Below, one piece after another: positions 16,344 through 22,756 of a stretch of 64,000 nt of DNA. The notes beneath the pieces are model-generated. The model searched no databases and was not told where the DNA came from. It saw nothing but the letters and a program-made list of their open reading frames with translations. The DNA is from Pseudarthrobacter equi (GTDB taxonomy: Bacteria; Actinomycetota; Actinomycetes; Actinomycetales; Micrococcaceae). Made by a program: the position numbers and the translations under genes. The stretch is from the NCBI RefSeq assembly GCF_900105535.1, contig NZ_LT629779.1:2542001-2606000 (forward strand), given 5' to 3'. Positions within the stretch are counted from its first letter, which is position 1, and the number at the start of each line of letters is the position of its first letter.

Positions 16344-16653
16344 CGGTCATGGCAAGGATGCATGACCAGCATCGGTTGCCTGAGTGGAGTTCGTCTTCTT
16401 TGCCGCATCCGGCGCAGTCGATGTTGAGGCGGACGCCGGAGCATTTCCGGCATGCCGGCCGGGTGTCGACGCGGCCAGGCAGTACCCCTTCGTGGCCGCA
16501 GGCGCAGGTGCCGCGGGTTCTTTTGGCTTGCTGGTAGCAGTAGCCGCAGATTCCGCCGTCGGGCCAACGGACCGCGATTTTGTGGTGTTCGGCGCAGCGG
16601 GCGCAGGCTTCCGGGCATTTTTTGGGATCGCTGGCTTTGCGGGGCCTAGTCAT
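16252..16653 (-). CDS. Cysteine-rich zinc-ribbon-like protein of the recombinase operon
   Basis: A 133-residue protein with about six paired-cysteine groups, including CPEACARC, CGYC, CACG, CRKC, CAGC and CWSC, in the pattern of tandem zinc ribbons, followed by a basic C-terminus. The start is the ATG at 16653, because it overlaps the stop of the HTH gene in the 8-bp sequence ATGACTAG, a translational-coupling layout. It may be a DNA- or protein-binding accessory factor for recombination. No homologous family of known function is recognised. Confidence 0.7.
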   Translation of the reverse strand: MTRPRKASDPKKCPEACARCAEHHKIAVRWPDGGICGYCYQQAKRTRGTCACGHEGVLPGRVDTRPACRKCSGVRLNIDCAGCGKEDELHSGNRCWSCILAMTVDRILNPPENQPPSGRTPGSRHRSEVHETR

Positions 16654-16999
16654 CTTCGTCCGGTGGCAGTACCCGGATCCGTCGGGCGATCGGCGCCCCG
16701 GGTGTGATGCCCAGGTCTTCTGGCCGTTTTGGGGCGTTGGCAGTCTTGGCGGCGCGCATCTGCACGTAGGGTTCAAAAAGGTCGTTGGGCGTGCATTCGA
16801 GGATGTCGCAGAGTGCTGCGAAGGTCTGGGCGGGAATGCGTTCGGGTGTTCCGGTGACCAGACGGTGGACCTGGGCGTTGGAGAGGTTGATGCCCCGGGC
16901 TTTGAGCAGGGGAAGCAGCTCGGTGGTCTTCCAGAGGTTTCGTTGGGCCATCAGCTGCCGGAGGTTCCAGCGGTAGCCGATCCGTCGCTGTTCAGCCAT
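16646..16999 (-). CDS. XRE-family helix-turn-helix protein of the recombinase operon
   Basis: A 117-residue protein with a Cro/CI-type DNA-binding domain at residues 10-75 (LLPLLKARGINLSNAQVHRL as the HTH core, then the helix TFAALCDILECTPNDLF) and a charged tail. It probably regulates the operon or helps set recombination direction, as excisionase-like or repressor proteins do. The ATG overlaps the recombinase stop in the 8-bp ATGGCTGA. A perfect 11-bp dyad just upstream of the recombinase gene is a candidate operator for it. Confidence 0.82.
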   Translation of the reverse strand: MAEQRRIGYRWNLRQLMAQRNLWKTTELLPLLKARGINLSNAQVHRLVTGTPERIPAQTFAALCDILECTPNDLFEPYVQMRAAKTANAPKRPEDLGITPGAPIARRIRVLPPDEDD

Positions 17000-18122
17000 G
17001 GCTGTTCCCCTCGCCGTCGCCCTTGCGTAGCCGCTGAGCGATCATTTTCTGGATGGTCTTCTGTTTGAAGTCCGCCGACACGGAAGTATAGAGGGCCGTG
17101 GTGGAGGAGTAGCTGTGCCCGACCTGCTGCTGGATAAACAGGGGGTCGTAGCCGGCCTCGATCAGATGCGTCACGTACGAGTGCCTCAGCGTGTGCAGGG
17201 TCAGTTCTTCCGGGAGCCCGGCGATTTGCCGCACCCGCTGGAACGAACGGTCGAAGTTGCGGTGAACAGTCGAGCCGGAGCGCTCCGATGGCCACAGGCT
17301 GGCGGACCGGTCAGCGGTAGGGAATCTTTTGCGGCCGTCAGAGGAGAGCCAGTACTCAAGGAGCCCCACCACCCAGTCGAATTCCGGGACGGTGAGCACG
17401 GTCCGGCGGCGGGGCCCTGAACCCTTGGTGCCCTTTGCCCAGCGCACCTGCAGCGCTCCGAAGCGGCCGAACTGTTCAACGTGCGGGTTGGGGCCGAAAT
17501 CGACGTACTCAAGCATCACCAGTTCACGCCGGCGCAGCCCGTAGGCATAGGCGACCTTGAACGCCGTCGAGTCCCTCAGTGCCGGCAGCCAGCGCTTTGA
17601 ACCCTTGGCGAACTCGGTGTCGACCAGGTCGTCGGCGGCGTCAAAGAACGACTGCAGTTCGGTCCGTGTGAACGCCCGGCGGCGTGCCGGCACGGCATCG
17701 TCCGTCGTATGCCGGGGAGAGTTCCACTCGAAGACCACCTGCACCGGTATGTCGGCGAAGACCCGTTCGCAGAATGACGCCCAGCCGTAGCGTCCGTCCG
17801 TCAGGTAGGAGCAGAATGCCCTGATGGCTCCGGAATTAGCCCTTAGGGTTGTCAACGCGAGTCCTTTATCAGAACTGCGCCGGTCCGCCAGGAACTCGTC
17901 CACGTGATGCGCCGACCACGTCCACGGATACTCGTTGGCGTGCTCCTGGAACAGTTGGACCGTCCCGCACGAGCTCTTGATGTAAGACGTCGACAGGCCG
18001 CGTGCCAGCATCTGCGCACGCCAGCCATCCAGCATCGCCTCGAAAACGCGATCCTCGGCCCGCAGCAGCCCGACATTCACGTTGGTCAGAAAGGCAGGAA
18101 TCCGCCCAGGTTCGATGCTCAC
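16992..18122 (-). CDS. Tyrosine recombinase/integrase with complete active site
   Basis: A 376-residue recombinase. An N-terminal SAM-like core-binding domain (residues 22-115) is followed by the catalytic domain with Arg197 (YGLRRREL), a Lys at 230 or 233 (WAKGTKG), His310-x-x-Arg313 (LHTLRHSYVTHL), His336 (VGHSYSSTT) and the nucleophile Tyr345. It is therefore predicted to be active. The start is GTG at 18122 with a weak GGTGA upstream. It heads a coupled operon with an HTH protein, a cysteine-rich protein and a non-catalytic recombinase relative. It is unlikely to be the host XerC or XerD because of this operon and its long N-terminus. Confidence 0.9.
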   Translation of the reverse strand: MSIEPGRIPAFLTNVNVGLLRAEDRVFEAMLDGWRAQMLARGLSTSYIKSSCGTVQLFQEHANEYPWTWSAHHVDEFLADRRSSDKGLALTTLRANSGAIRAFCSYLTDGRYGWASFCERVFADIPVQVVFEWNSPRHTTDDAVPARRRAFTRTELQSFFDAADDLVDTEFAKGSKRWLPALRDSTAFKVAYAYGLRRRELVMLEYVDFGPNPHVEQFGRFGALQVRWAKGTKGSGPRRRTVLTVPEFDWVVGLLEYWLSSDGRKRFPTADRSASLWPSERSGSTVHRNFDRSFQRVRQIAGLPEELTLHTLRHSYVTHLIEAGYDPLFIQQQVGHSYSSTTALYTSVSADFKQKTIQKMIAQRLRKGDGEGNSHG

Positions 18123-18141
18123 TCACCAAACTGTACGCAAA

Positions 18142-18164
18142 AATCTCTCATTTAATGAGAGATT
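18142..18164. promoter_or_regulatory. Perfect 11-bp dyad upstream of the recombinase (candidate operator)
   Basis: Arms AATCTCTCATT and AATGAGAGATT separated by one T, centred 31 bp before the recombinase GTG. On the minus strand it is followed by a short T-run. It could be the operator of the XRE protein, a recombinase core site or an AT-rich attenuator. The 8-mer TCTCTCAT recurs at 18277. Confidence 0.6.
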
Positions 18165-18265
18165 ACGTTGCTAGCCCGCGCCGCCACGTACAGCCACCGG
18201 TTCATGCCACTCGGCTTCGAACTCTCACTGCAACCGTTTGACCTGTATGAACACCCAAAAGCAAC

Positions 18266-18303
18266 GTGGGACGGGTTCTCTCATCTACTTCTACTCGTCC
18301 CAC
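18266..18303. repeat. Right-end inverted repeat of the candidate element
   Basis: Arms GTGGGACGGGT (18266-18276) and ACTCGTCCCAC (18293-18303) differ at one position and are 16 bp apart. The outer arm mirrors the left-end copy at 14821-14831. The spacer holds TCTCTCAT, shared with the 18142-18164 dyad. Confidence 0.5.
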
Positions 18304-18306
18304 TCA

Positions 18307-18334
18307 AACGCCGATAATCTACATTATGTAAAGT
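18307..18334 (+). other. dif: Candidate dif site (XerCD chromosome dimer resolution)
   Basis: A 28-bp sequence with the 11-6-11 layout of dif: XerC arm AACGCCGATAA, centre TCTACA, XerD arm TTATGTAAAGT. By eye it matches the E. coli dif, as I remember it, at 19 of 28 positions, including the inner halves of both arms (ATAA and TTATGT). It is intergenic, AT-rich against its surroundings, and lies among genes that sit near the terminus in mycobacteria. It is 3 bp from the candidate element end. No second copy is seen in the window. Confidence 0.68.
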
Positions 18335-18355
18335 AACTGTAATCAGCCGCGCTGG

Positions 18356-18379
18356 AAGGGGCGGTCACCCGCTCCCCTT
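18356..18379 (-). terminator. Probable terminator after the papain-like lipoprotein gene
   Basis: Stem AAGGGGCGG / CCGCTCCCCTT with one bulged base and a TCAC loop, 32 bp downstream of the minus-strand stop at 18411. There is no clear T-run. Confidence 0.45.
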
Positions 18380-18410
18380 ACCCTGTGTGCGAGGCCTTTA
18401 GGCAGGCCCA

Positions 18411-19232
18411 TCAGGCGGCGGCCTGTGGAAGCACCAGGAGGTATCCGGCGGGCAGCTGCGAACTCCATCGCCGGGGTTCCCTGACAACAAACTGGGTGGC
18501 GAGTTCCTCAGGCGTCAGCAGGCTGTTGGGTGCCGGTGACGGCCCCCATTGTTGGCTGCCGTAGGGATAGAGCGGGTCCAGGACATTGACTCCGGTAACA
18601 CGGAAGTCCTGGAATTTCGCAGGATCGCCCATCGACTCAAAACCGCTCATCACCCATGCATGCCGGCCGCTCCACATCACCAGGCCCACCGGCTGGCCCG
18701 TTTCGGCGATCGCACGCGCCGCCGCCTGCAGGGCGGCCCCGTAGTCGGCGATGCTGACCACGCTGTAGGGACCCATCCCGGAAGCGGTGAGCACCTGCGC
18801 CCAGCCGTATGGGTTGGCACCGTTGAAGGAATCGGATGACCGTGCGCGGGCCAGTTCCCACAACTCCCCCTGCTGCGCACTGTCCGACCATGTTCCCCCA
18901 CCTGTGTCGTCGATCAGGTTGTGGGCCATCTGGATGCTCGCCGCAACGCACCAGTCGAAGGTGTACTGCGGCACGAAGTCACCATCCCGGTACAGATTGA
19001 TGGCATAGGCGCCGGGCTCAGGCGGCGGAGTGACAGCAGCGAGGGGCGCCGGTGCTGTGGTGGAAGCACTGGGCTGTGAGGCCTGCTCAGCAGTCCCGGC
19101 CGCCGGTTGTACGGTCGCCAGGGGCGAAGCGCCGCCGCCAGATGTATCAGTGCCGTTGACCGGGGTGCATGCCACAAGCAGGCTGGCCAAGGCTGCCAGC
19201 CATATGGTGTGACGGGGGCGCGCGCCGTTCAT
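18411..19232 (-). CDS. Lipoprotein with papain-like (peptidase C39-type) domain
   Basis: A 273-residue exported lipoprotein. The signal peptide ends in the lipobox LLVAC with the lipidated Cys at residue 22, followed by a long Ser/Thr/Ala/Pro linker. The folded part starts near residue 80. FDWCVAASIQMA supplies a likely nucleophile Cys, SGRHAWVMSGFES a His and VNVLDPLYP the following acidic/Asn position, the order found in C39-like and other papain-fold peptidases. The substrate is unknown. It follows a 49-aa membrane protein gene by 12 bp on the same strand. A TAGACT box overlaps the stop of that small gene and could give a second promoter. Confidence 0.75.
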   Translation of the reverse strand: MNGARPRHTIWLAALASLLVACTPVNGTDTSGGGASPLATVQPAAGTAEQASQPSASTTAPAPLAAVTPPPEPGAYAINLYRDGDFVPQYTFDWCVAASIQMAHNLIDDTGGGTWSDSAQQGELWELARARSSDSFNGANPYGWAQVLTASGMGPYSVVSIADYGAALQAAARAIAETGQPVGLVMWSGRHAWVMSGFESMGDPAKFQDFRVTGVNVLDPLYPYGSQQWGPSPAPNSLLTPEELATQFVVREPRRWSSQLPAGYLLVLPQAAA

Positions 19233-19244
19233 GACCGTTCCAGT

Positions 19245-19394
19245 CTAGCGCCGGACGCCTATGCCGGCCCCGACCACCGCCCCCAGGCCGAGTCCAAGCG
19301 CGAAGCCCAGGAAGGGGCTGTCAAAGAATGCCAGCCCGATGGCGATGCCCAATGCAGCGCCGAGCAGGCAGCAAATCCAGAGCGGCTTGTTCAC
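19245..19394 (-). CDS. 49-residue glycine-rich membrane protein
   Basis: A short frame of 49 codons starting at GTG (19394) behind a strong ribosome-binding site, GGAGGAACC. The product begins MNKPLWICCLLGAALGIAIG, continues through FFDSPFLGFALGLGLG and ends GAGIGVRR. It is one or two glycine-zipper-like membrane helices with a basic end that should stay in the cytosol. The stop is 12 bp before the papain-like lipoprotein start, so the two form an operon. The strong ribosome-binding site and regular hydrophobic/glycine pattern argue that it is real despite its size. Confidence 0.7.
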   Translation of the reverse strand: MNKPLWICCLLGAALGIAIGLAFFDSPFLGFALGLGLGAVVGAGIGVRR

Positions 19395-19675
19395 GGTTCC
19401 TCCAACGCAGTCAATCGTCCAGCGGGCAGGCGTAGAACAGAATCTACTTCATCCAGCCAAACCTCCCCGAGACCGCCTTCGGACAGGTAGCCCGCGGCCG
19501 GCAAGTCGGGTACTGCCTACGGATGCCAAACGGCTTCCGGTGCGAATATCGTCGTTCCCCTAAGGCGCCCTCAATCCGGACCAGCCTGCCGGCAGAGCCT
19601 GGTGGCGGCGTCTCCAAAAGCCGCCTGCGCCTATGAAAATGGTGCCGGTGCAACTTCTTAGCGCCAGGACGTCCG

Positions 19676-19948
19676 ATGCCGCAGTCCCCGTATCTCGAAG
19701 ACCAGAACACACCACCGTTTGTACTCCCCCAGTCCCCCGGCCGCCGGACGCGGAGTGCACTGCGGGAAGAAGCGCTGACGCACGCACCGGGAAGGCCTGT
19801 GCTGATGCTCCGGCCGGCGCCGGTGAAAGTGCGGGCCGCGTTTGGCTCTGCCATCGCCTACACGGTCACGCACATCCTTGTTGAACAGGACGGCAACGGC
19901 CCGTACTACGTCCGGTGGGAACCTGGCTGGCTGGTCCACCGCCTCTGA
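19676..19948 (+). CDS. Small hypothetical protein
   Basis: A 90-residue frame whose C-terminal half (AYTVTHILVEQDGNGPYYVRWEPGWLVHRL) looks like a real beta-rich protein with aromatic residues, while the N-terminal part is Arg/Pro-rich and less convincing. A shorter start at the Met at 19802 is possible. There is no strong ribosome-binding site. No family is recognised. The 280 bp before it, back to 19395, hold no gene I can support. Confidence 0.5.
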   Translation: MPQSPYLEDQNTPPFVLPQSPGRRTRSALREEALTHAPGRPVLMLRPAPVKVRAAFGSAIAYTVTHILVEQDGNGPYYVRWEPGWLVHRL

Positions 19949-19997
19949 GCCTGCTTCCGCGGCAGTTGCCGATGCGGGCAGCCTCGCGGCGGACAGA

Positions 19998-20003
19998 TAG
20001 GCT
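19998..20003 (+). promoter_or_regulatory. -10 box of a leaderless promoter (TAGGCT, 7 nt, ATG)
   Basis: TAGGCT ends 7 nt before the ATG at 20011, with no Shine-Dalgarno sequence. This promoter fixes the start of the DUF3054 protein against a longer open frame from 19915. Confidence 0.45.
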
Positions 20004-20010
20004 CGAAACC

Positions 20011-20406
20011 ATGAGTCTTTCAACATCCGGGCCTGCCCCCGGCCCCCGCGGCTTGGTCGTTGCCGCCGCCGTGGCGGACTTCGTCCTGATCCTGGTGTTC
20101 GCGGCGATAGGCCGCGACGCACACGCCCGGGACGGGATCATCACCGGCGTCTTCCTCACGGCGTGGCCCTTCCTCGCCGGGGCGGCCGCAGGCTGGCTCG
20201 CAACCCGCGCATGGCGCGCCCCCATGTCACTGCGCCGGGCCGGCACCGGAGCATGGCTGGGCAGCCTCATCGGCGGCATGTTGCTCAGGGCCCTCACTGG
20301 GCAGACCGTCGTGGTGCCTTTCGTCGTCGTCGCACTCCTCAGCCTTGGCGTGCTCCTCATGGGGTACCGGGCGCTGTACCGCATCATCCGGCGCCGCCGC
20401 AGCTGA
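20011..20406 (+). CDS. DUF3054 family membrane protein
   Basis: A 131-residue protein with four hydrophobic segments (about residues 14-34, 44-64, 78-92 and 98-117) and a basic C-terminus (IIRRRRS). The core AAAVADFVLILVFAAIGRDAHARDGIITGVFLTAWPFLAG is recognisable as DUF3054, a small integral membrane family of unknown function common in actinobacteria and archaea. The start is chosen by the leaderless -10 box; the upstream extension has poor coding character. Confidence 0.82.
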   Translation: MSLSTSGPAPGPRGLVVAAAVADFVLILVFAAIGRDAHARDGIITGVFLTAWPFLAGAAAGWLATRAWRAPMSLRRAGTGAWLGSLIGGMLLRALTGQTVVVPFVVVALLSLGVLLMGYRALYRIIRRRRS

Positions 20407-20414
20407 GCACCGGC

Positions 20415-20449
20415 GCTCCCCCGGCCCAACGCGTTGGGTCCGGCCGGGG
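20415..20449. terminator. GC-rich hairpin after the DUF3054 gene
   Basis: Contains a perfect 14-bp palindrome (CCCAACGCGTTGGG) extended by CCGG arms. It can fold, but no T-run follows, so termination is only possible. Confidence 0.35.
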
Positions 20450-20530
20450 CGGGCACTGATGTAATAGGCTGGCAGGACCAAGAAACGCGCCGGTCAACGC
20501 CGCGGCGCAACAGATCCGGAGGGTTTCAAC

Positions 20531-20812
20531 GTGATCACCGCATTCGTCCTGATCAAAACGGACGCTTCCCGCATTCCCGAGACGGCCGAGGAGATCTCAG
20601 CGATCGAAGGCATCAGCGAGGTGTACTCCGTCACCGGCGAGTGGGACCTGATCGCCGTCGCCAGGGTTTCCCGGCATGAGGATCTTGCGGACGTCATTGC
20701 CGACCGGCTTTCGAAAGTCCCGGCAGTGGTCCACACCACCACCCACATAGCCTTCCGGGCCTACTCCCAGCATGACCTTGACGCGGCTTTTTCGTTGGGG
20801 TTTGAACAGTAG
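20531..20812 (+). CDS. Lrp/AsnC-type ligand-binding (RAM) domain protein
   Basis: A 93-residue stand-alone RAM domain: ITAFVLIKTDASRIPETAEEI, then EVYSVTGEWDLIAVARV and TTTHIAFRAYSQHD, the beta-alpha-beta-beta-alpha-beta fold of Lrp/AsnC effector domains. There is no DNA-binding part. Such proteins bind amino acids and may modulate full-length Lrp regulators. The GTG start follows a GGAGGG ribosome-binding site. It converges on trpD, the two stops being 15 bp apart. Confidence 0.85.
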   Translation: MITAFVLIKTDASRIPETAEEISAIEGISEVYSVTGEWDLIAVARVSRHEDLADVIADRLSKVPAVVHTTTHIAFRAYSQHDLDAAFSLGFEQ

Positions 20813-20827
20813 GCGAGGCAACTGCCC

Positions 20828-21883
20828 CTACGAGGCAGTGAGTGAGACCCACTTATCAAGCACTGCCGCCGCGGATCCGCTTTCAATGGACGCAGCCGCC
20901 CGGGCGTAGGCACCGCGCATCCTGTCCAGGAATGTTCCCTCGGCTGAAAGATCGAAGGCCACCAGGCCGGCGGCAGCATTAAGCAGGACTGCGTCCCGCG
21001 CCGGGCCCTCCTTGCCCGCCAGGACTTCGCGGACAACCACCGCGTTCGCCTTCGCGTCGCCGCCACGGAGCTCTTCCACGGTAGCCGGGCTGATGCCGAG
21101 GTCCCGGGGCGAGAATTCCAATGCATCGACGCTGCCGTTACGGATCTCCCACACCGTGGAAGGGCCGGTGGTGGTGAGCTCATCAAGGCCGTCGTTACCG
21201 CGGAACACCAGGCCCCTGCTCCCCCGCCGTGCCAGGACACCGGCCACCAGGGGCGCCATCCGGGCGTTTGCGACGCCGACGGCTGATGCCTGGACCTTGG
21301 CCGGGTTGGTCAGCGGGCCGAGGAAGTTGAAGGCAGTGGGGATCGCGAGTTCTTTCCTCGGCACGGCGGTATGGCGGAACGAGGGATGGAATACCTGGGC
21401 AAAGCAAAAGGTGATTCCCGCCTCTTCTGCGTTCCTGGCGACGCGGTCGATGGACAGGTCCAGCCGCACGCCGAGTGCCTCCAGCACGTCGGCAGAGCCG
21501 GACGACGACGACGCGGCCCGGTTGCCGTGCTTCACCACCCGGGCACCGGCGCCGGCCGCGACCAGCGCCGCCATCGTGGAGATGTTGACGGTGTTCAGCT
21601 GGTCACCGCCGGTACCGACGATGTCGAGTTTCTCCCCTGAGATGGTGATGGGTTTGGCGTGTGCGAGCATGGCGTCCACCAGGCCAGACAGCTCCTCGAC
21701 CGTCTCCCCCTTGCCACTGAGTGCGACGAGGAAGCCGGCGATCTGCGCAGGAGTGGCTTCTCCGGACATGATGGTGTCCATGGCCCAGGACGTGTTGTCC
21801 GCGGTGAGGTCACGCCCGCTGATCAGTGCTGAGATCAGTCGGGGCCAGGTGTTGCCGGACGCTGGGGAAGCCTGTGAAGTCAC
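20828..21883 (-). CDS. trpD: Anthranilate phosphoribosyltransferase
   Basis: A 351-residue enzyme of tryptophan synthesis that transfers the phosphoribosyl group of PRPP to anthranilate. The PRPP-binding loop is [17 protein letters not shown] (about residues 82-98). The family segment [21 protein letters not shown] follows, and the Asp/Glu metal site is expected near FRGNDGLDE. The start is GTG with a TAGCAT box 6 nt upstream, so it is probably leaderless. It stands apart from other trp genes, as in other actinobacteria, and diverges from ctaE. Confidence 0.96.
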   Translation of the reverse strand: MTSQASPASGNTWPRLISALISGRDLTADNTSWAMDTIMSGEATPAQIAGFLVALSGKGETVEELSGLVDAMLAHAKPITISGEKLDIVGTGGDQLNTVNISTMAALVAAGAGARVVKHGNRAASSSSGSADVLEALGVRLDLSIDRVARNAEEAGITFCFAQVFHPSFRHTAVPRKELAIPTAFNFLGPLTNPAKVQASAVGVANARMAPLVAGVLARRGSRGLVFRGNDGLDELTTTGPSTVWEIRNGSVDALEFSPRDLGISPATVEELRGGDAKANAVVVREVLAGKEGPARDAVLLNAAAGLVAFDLSAEGTFLDRMRGAYARAAASIESGSAAAVLDKWVSLTAS

Positions 21884-21889
21884 CTGCTG

Positions 21890-21895
21890 ATGCTA
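21890..21895 (-). promoter_or_regulatory. -10 box of leaderless trpD promoter (TAGCAT, 6 nt, GTG)
   Basis: On the minus strand TAGCAT is followed by 6 nt and the GTG at 21883. No Shine-Dalgarno sequence is present. Confidence 0.45.
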
Positions 21896-21990
21896 TCGAG
21901 GGATGGCGGCGGCTGACCAATATGAACCGGTGCGGGAACTTTTCCGCGCGATTTCGCGTCTTTGTAGAAAAAGTCCTCCGAAAAGGCGGT

Positions 21991-22031
21991 TTGCGTTGGG
22001 CAGCACGGACTTTTACAGACATAATGTCTAT
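21991..22031 (+). promoter_or_regulatory. Candidate ctaE promoter, probably near-leaderless
   Basis: TTGCGT (21991) and TACAGA (22014) are 17 bp apart; alternatively CATAAT ends 6 nt before the GTG at 22032. Either way the mRNA would have almost no leader. No ribosome-binding site is seen. Confidence 0.4.
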
Positions 22032-22670
22032 GTGACATCTGCGACCCATGCCCCCAGTACCCCGGCGCACCCCACGCTGAACCGCCCCAATATGGTTTCT
22101 GTCGGAACCGTTGTGTGGCTGTCCAGCGAGTTGATGTTCTTCGCCGGTCTCTTCGCCATGTACTTCACACTGCGCTCCACGAGTGCTCAGATGTGGGCGG
22201 ACGAGACAGCCAAGCTCAACTTCCCCTTTGCGCTCGTTAACACCATCGTCCTCGTGGCAAGTTCCTTTACTTGCCAGATGGGCGTCTTCGCCGCCGAACG
22301 GCTCCAGCCGCGCCGCACCGGAGGGGTGTTCTCGTTCTCCCGTTGGGGCATGAACGAATGGTTCACCCTGACGTTCATCATGGGTGCGTTTTTCGTCGCG
22401 GGCCAGACCACCGAGTACGCGATGCTGGTTTCCGAGCACGTCTCGCTTTCCTCCAACGCCTACGGCTCCGCTTTCTACATGACCACTGGCTTCCACGGCC
22501 TGCACGTCATCGGCGGCCTCGTTGCCTTCCTGCTCATCATGGGCCGGTCGTTCGCCGCGAAGAAGTTCGGTCACTTCGAAGCCACCTCGGCGATTGTCAC
22601 CTCTTACTACTGGCACTTCGTTGACGTCGTGTGGATCGGCCTCTTCTTGGTCATCTACGTACTCAAGTAA
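22032..22670 (+). CDS. ctaE: Cytochrome c oxidase subunit III
   Basis: A 212-residue heme-copper oxidase subunit III with five membrane segments, typical of the short actinobacterial form. Recognisable segments are [55 protein letters not shown] and the end [19 protein letters not shown]. The start is GTG at 22032; the open extension to 21903 is not supported. It leads the ctaE-qcrC-qcrA-qcrB operon, which in actinobacteria encodes parts of the obligate bc1-aa3 supercomplex. Confidence 0.95.
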   Translation: MTSATHAPSTPAHPTLNRPNMVSVGTVVWLSSELMFFAGLFAMYFTLRSTSAQMWADETAKLNFPFALVNTIVLVASSFTCQMGVFAAERLQPRRTGGVFSFSRWGMNEWFTLTFIMGAFFVAGQTTEYAMLVSEHVSLSSNAYGSAFYMTTGFHGLHVIGGLVAFLLIMGRSFAAKKFGHFEATSAIVTSYYWHFVDVVWIGLFLVIYVLK

Positions 22671-22756
22671 CCAGTTTTGAAACTTTTTCTACACGAGGCA
22701 GAATTTCAGGTCGCGGCTCCACAAGCCGTCGCAGGAACGAATAAAGGAACCACCAC

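Larger units (their letters stand above)
14821..18303. mobile_element. Candidate mobile element with recombinase module next to dif
   Basis: The proposed boundaries are an 11-bp perfect inverted repeat, GTGGGACGAGT at 14821-14831 and ACTCGTCCCAC at 18293-18303. Inside are a minus-strand operon (tyrosine recombinase, HTH protein, cysteine-rich protein, catalytically degenerate recombinase) and one plus-strand small membrane protein. All reading frames are intact. No clear target duplication is seen. The boundaries are inference: tyrosine-recombinase elements often lack terminal inverted repeats, so the true ends could differ by tens to hundreds of bases. Confidence 0.5.

Noticed and set aside
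18307..18334. dif-like site as the end of an IMEX-type element
   Set aside because: Such elements are flanked by two dif-like copies, and no second copy is visible on the left side or elsewhere in the window.
14840..18347. TAATCAGC direct repeat (14840-14847 and 18340-18347) as possible attachment core
   Set aside because: Only 8 bp with poor flanking similarity; a match of this size between two searched regions of about 100 bp is not rare. It would also place the dif candidate inside the element.
19444..19854. 136-codon minus-strand frame
   Set aside because: Arg/Gly-rich and without start signals; it lies opposite the more protein-like 19676-19948 frame.
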